A DNA stretch of 64,000 nt from positions 2,701,624-2,765,623 of the forward strand of contig CM067349.1 of the NCBI GenBank assembly GCA_034190875.2, in the 5' to 3' direction. The translations under genes were made by a program, and so were the position numbers. Shown piece by piece: positions 61,336 to 64,000 of the stretch. The DNA comes from Urechis unicinctus (lineage: Eukaryota; Annelida; Polychaeta; Xenopneusta; Urechidae). Each line of letters begins with the position of its first letter. Position 1 is the first letter of the stretch. The notes under the pieces were generated by a model. It made no database searches. It was not told the DNA's origin and saw nothing but the letters and a program-made list of their open reading frames with translations.

Positions 61336-61679
61336 CGCGAACGCGACCTTTAGTGTACAAACCGCCAACCTTTCGTAGACTTTGGTGCACGAAAGGATAT
61401 ACCAGTATGTCCTCATAAAGTCAACGCACATTTTCGTCCAAAATAATTGAAAATATTTTGGTTTAACTAGTCGAATGTGGTAGTCTAGTCTTAGTAACGT
61501 ACAAAGATAACATTTCACGCGTGATTTATTTGGTTTTTGAATATAATAGCGAAATAAAATTTTAACAACTAACCATTCGTTGACATATCCCGCAAACATC
61601 AATATCTTCCGTTCAACCATATATACTTCGATCCAAATTGCCGAAATAAGTTTTAATCATGTGTGATGGATATGATTAT

Positions 61680-62240
61680 TTGAAAAATTAAAATATTTAA
61701 TTTATCTTGAATTTCATTACCGAAATACTCTATTTTTCTCCTTATTCATCAATCTACAACATTAAATTAGATCGCGAAATGCTACCAATGGTTCATAATG
61801 ATCTTATCTACAACAAATATTATGTTTCTAATCCATGATGACTGAAAATGATTTAAATATTTCATTATTTCGCAAATATTCGAAAATATATATGGACACG
61901 AAAAGTTGGATTTACGTATAAATTAGTGTCTTGACCTTTCGTGGACGACCTATCGAGGACCAAAAGTATATACCAGGAATAAAAAGAGTCAAAACGTTTT
62001 TTATTGGCATTAAACTAGAATATTGTATCAATTACAAAATGCCGAATAAATAATTGATTATTAATAATAGCACGAATGTATATATGTAATCGATACTATA
62101 TATATATATATATATATATATAGAGATATATAGATAGAGAGAGATATATATATATAGATATATATATATATAGATATATATATATATATATATATATATA
62201 GATATATATATATATATATATATATAGATATATATATATA

Positions 62241-62278
<38 letters not shown>

Positions 62279-62285
62279 ATATATA

Positions 62286-62338
<53 letters not shown>

Positions 62339-62364
62339 GTATATGTATATATATATATAAATAA

Positions 62365-62420
<56 letters not shown>

Positions 62421-62880
62421 TTGACTCCAACCTTTCGTGGACAAATATACATTATTAAGTACATTTTATACTATATATAAATGTGTTTTTATGTAATTAT
62501 TATTATATTCGGTATACCTTAATATAATATATATATATAAAGTGTACATGTATGCATGCACACAAATAAATATCTTTTTTCCTTTAAAATCGTGGTATAT
62601 ACTTTTGGTCCTCTAAAGGTCGTCCACGAATGGTCAAGATAGTATATATATATAGTATATCTAATCCAACCTTTCGTGCCATATATATATGCGTATTTTT
62701 GCGGAATACATAACTTTTCGATATCTTTTTTTCCGTCATTATGGATTCGATTTATGACATTTGTTGTAGATATAAATATACATAGTATGGACCATTGGGA
62801 GCGTTTTGCGAACTTATTCAAAGTTATAAATAGACGAATTAAGAGAAAAATATACTTTTCGTAAAATTGTAAATTTTTTA
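61680..62880. mobile_element. Foldback structure with a TA-rich loop (X3 only)
   Basis: The left arm (about 61,680-61,975) is matched by the reverse complement of the right arm (about 62,596-62,880). Shared landmarks include CCAATGGT, ATCTACAACAAAT and CGTGGACGACCT followed by GAGGACCAAAAGTATATA. The arms are diverged with small indels. The loop holds TA arrays. It is not seen in X1 or X2. It could be a foldback transposon or an inverted duplication; no target duplication was found. Confidence 0.6.
62095..62419. repeat. (TA)n microsatellite with GATA variants
   Basis: TA array with TAGA and TATG interruptions, in the loop of the foldback structure. Confidence 0.97.
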
Positions 62881-63049
62881 AAAGAATTCAGATTTTTGAA
62901 AACTTAGAATTTACATATTCTACGTCGTGCCCTTATGATTAAACATTATTTTCATATGGCCAAAGTATGTATTGTTGTTATTAAACATTATTTTTACCAT
63001 GCATTATTAAAATGGATCAAAATGCAAGTTTGTATGTTGTATGAAATTG

Positions 63050-63960
63050 TTGTTAGATAGTCCGAGTGGATCAATCCAACGATATTTTAGCAAGTACGCA
63101 TCCGTGCTAACATTGAGATATCTGATTAAACGTAAACCTTAGGCGGCGGAATGTTAATCCGTTCATCTGCAGATAAGCCAATATATCAATCACGTTCATC
63201 GCTTTCTCTACAATGCCTGACTCAATGTGTGAGTCAGGCATATAACGGTGTTCGTTATAATACGAATCGAGAGTTGGAATGTTATTGAACAGGACGCGTT
63301 ATTCAATATGATTTAGCTTAATATTACCAGATATGTGTACATGAAGGAGCCACTACTCGTGCTCCGTCCTGATTTACTCATCGACAAAACGTGCCAAATA
63401 ACACAATTTCTTGATATGTGATTGCGGAAAATTACATACATTACACATGTTGCGCGCTCAATCAATACAAAGATGACTTGCCAAGTGTGAGTTTCTCGCA
63501 CTAATGCCCGGCACTATACTGTAGTAAAGTATATTCTAAAATTTGGGCGGCTGTACTGCAACCATATGAAATGCAGAACACATCTCTCGCTAAAAGCCAA
63601 ACGGCATTCTTTCGGACTATTCGGCATACCTTCATAATATTCAACGAATAAAGCATTTGGACTCCTTTCGGCCCACATCTGTATTGTCTTGCTGATTCAT
63701 CACCAAGCGACTTCAACTGCAGCTTCAAGCACAACAATATATTGTTTAATATATGTAGCAGTATTTTATTCTTAGAGCGCGTGACGCCCTTAAAAGTCTT
63801 CTTTTCCCTATTATTGCTAACCCGGGCATATGTGGTTATTTTACTGCTATCAACGATAAGTCGAGTGTCGTTCAATAAGCACTTTGTATGAGTATTCTTT
63901 CGCTACAATTCATTATGTTTCCAGATTAAAGCATGCGGATGTGCTTTCACACAATACGTT
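63050..63960. repeat. Block E2
   Basis: Matches E1, from CAAGTACGCA(T)CCGTGCTAA near 63,090 to the ATTCATTAT landmark at 63,910. An inner segment (about 63,575-63,830) is inverted relative to E1. The 124-codon minus-strand frame at 63,501-63,875 spans the inversion and is not evidence of a gene. Confidence 0.8.
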
Positions 63961-64000
63961 TGCCTCATCAATGTAAATTCGTCGCAAAGGAAACCGATTG

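Noticed and set aside
63501..63875. 124-codon minus-strand frame in E2
   Set aside because: Spans an inverted segment relative to E1 and has no counterpart frame there.

Overview
The window looks like AT-rich nuclear DNA from an animal, probably an aquatic invertebrate. It has no bacterial gene density, long (TA)n microsatellites, old large duplications, a Ty3/gypsy LTR retrotransposon and a Polinton/Maverick (adintovirus-like) element. The capsid-cassette proteins look most like invertebrate Polintons, cnidarian-type among them, but the species cannot be fixed from sequence alone.

Backbone. Most of the window is a tandem array of one large non-coding unit, about 17-20 kb long without late insertions. 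Reading both strands against each other gives three copies with the same block order (A-B-H-TA-C-E-D-F-G). Copy X1 is about 1-17,400, X2 about 17,400-36,944 continuing at 48,076-48,890, and X3 runs from about 49,120 past the window end. Individual copies lack some blocks: X1 lacks H, and X2 lacks B and E. No convincing host gene was found in the unit. The longest open frames are not preserved between copies and have no recognisable domain. Simple repeats, a 24-bp VNTR, small indels, a micro-inversion and a foldback insertion distinguish the copies.

Element 1 (36,944-48,075, about 11.1 kb). A decayed Polinton/Maverick-type endogenous virus-like element sits in block G of X2. X1 carries the matching empty site near 16,630. 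The target duplication CACTT(A) and short inverted ends starting AGTAGTATATAT flank it. From the left it holds, on the minus strand, an integrase N-terminal fragment, three small membrane-anchor-type ORFs, a packaging ATPase (Walker A and Walker B pieces) and a double-jelly-roll type major capsid gene. On the plus strand, diverging from the capsid gene, are a conserved acidic/coiled-coil/membrane protein gene and a further coiled-coil fragment. All are broken by stops, frameshifts or insertions. No protein-primed DNA polymerase B, protease or minor capsid gene is visible, so this is a deletion derivative.

Element 2 (42,700-47,607, 4.9 kb). A Ty3/gypsy element, probably Mag-like, with 186-bp LTRs and 5-bp duplication GCGTT is nested in the Polinton. 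It has gag with two zinc knuckles, then protease, RT, RNase H and integrase in order, but broken in several frames.

Element 3 (39,035-40,129, 1.1 kb). A foldback insertion with nearly identical 171-bp inverted repeats splits the Polinton ATPase gene. Its longer arm also has LTR-like anatomy.

Order of events read from nesting: tandem duplication of the unit, then Polinton insertion into X2, then insertion of the gypsy and foldback elements into the Polinton. The order of those last two is not resolved.
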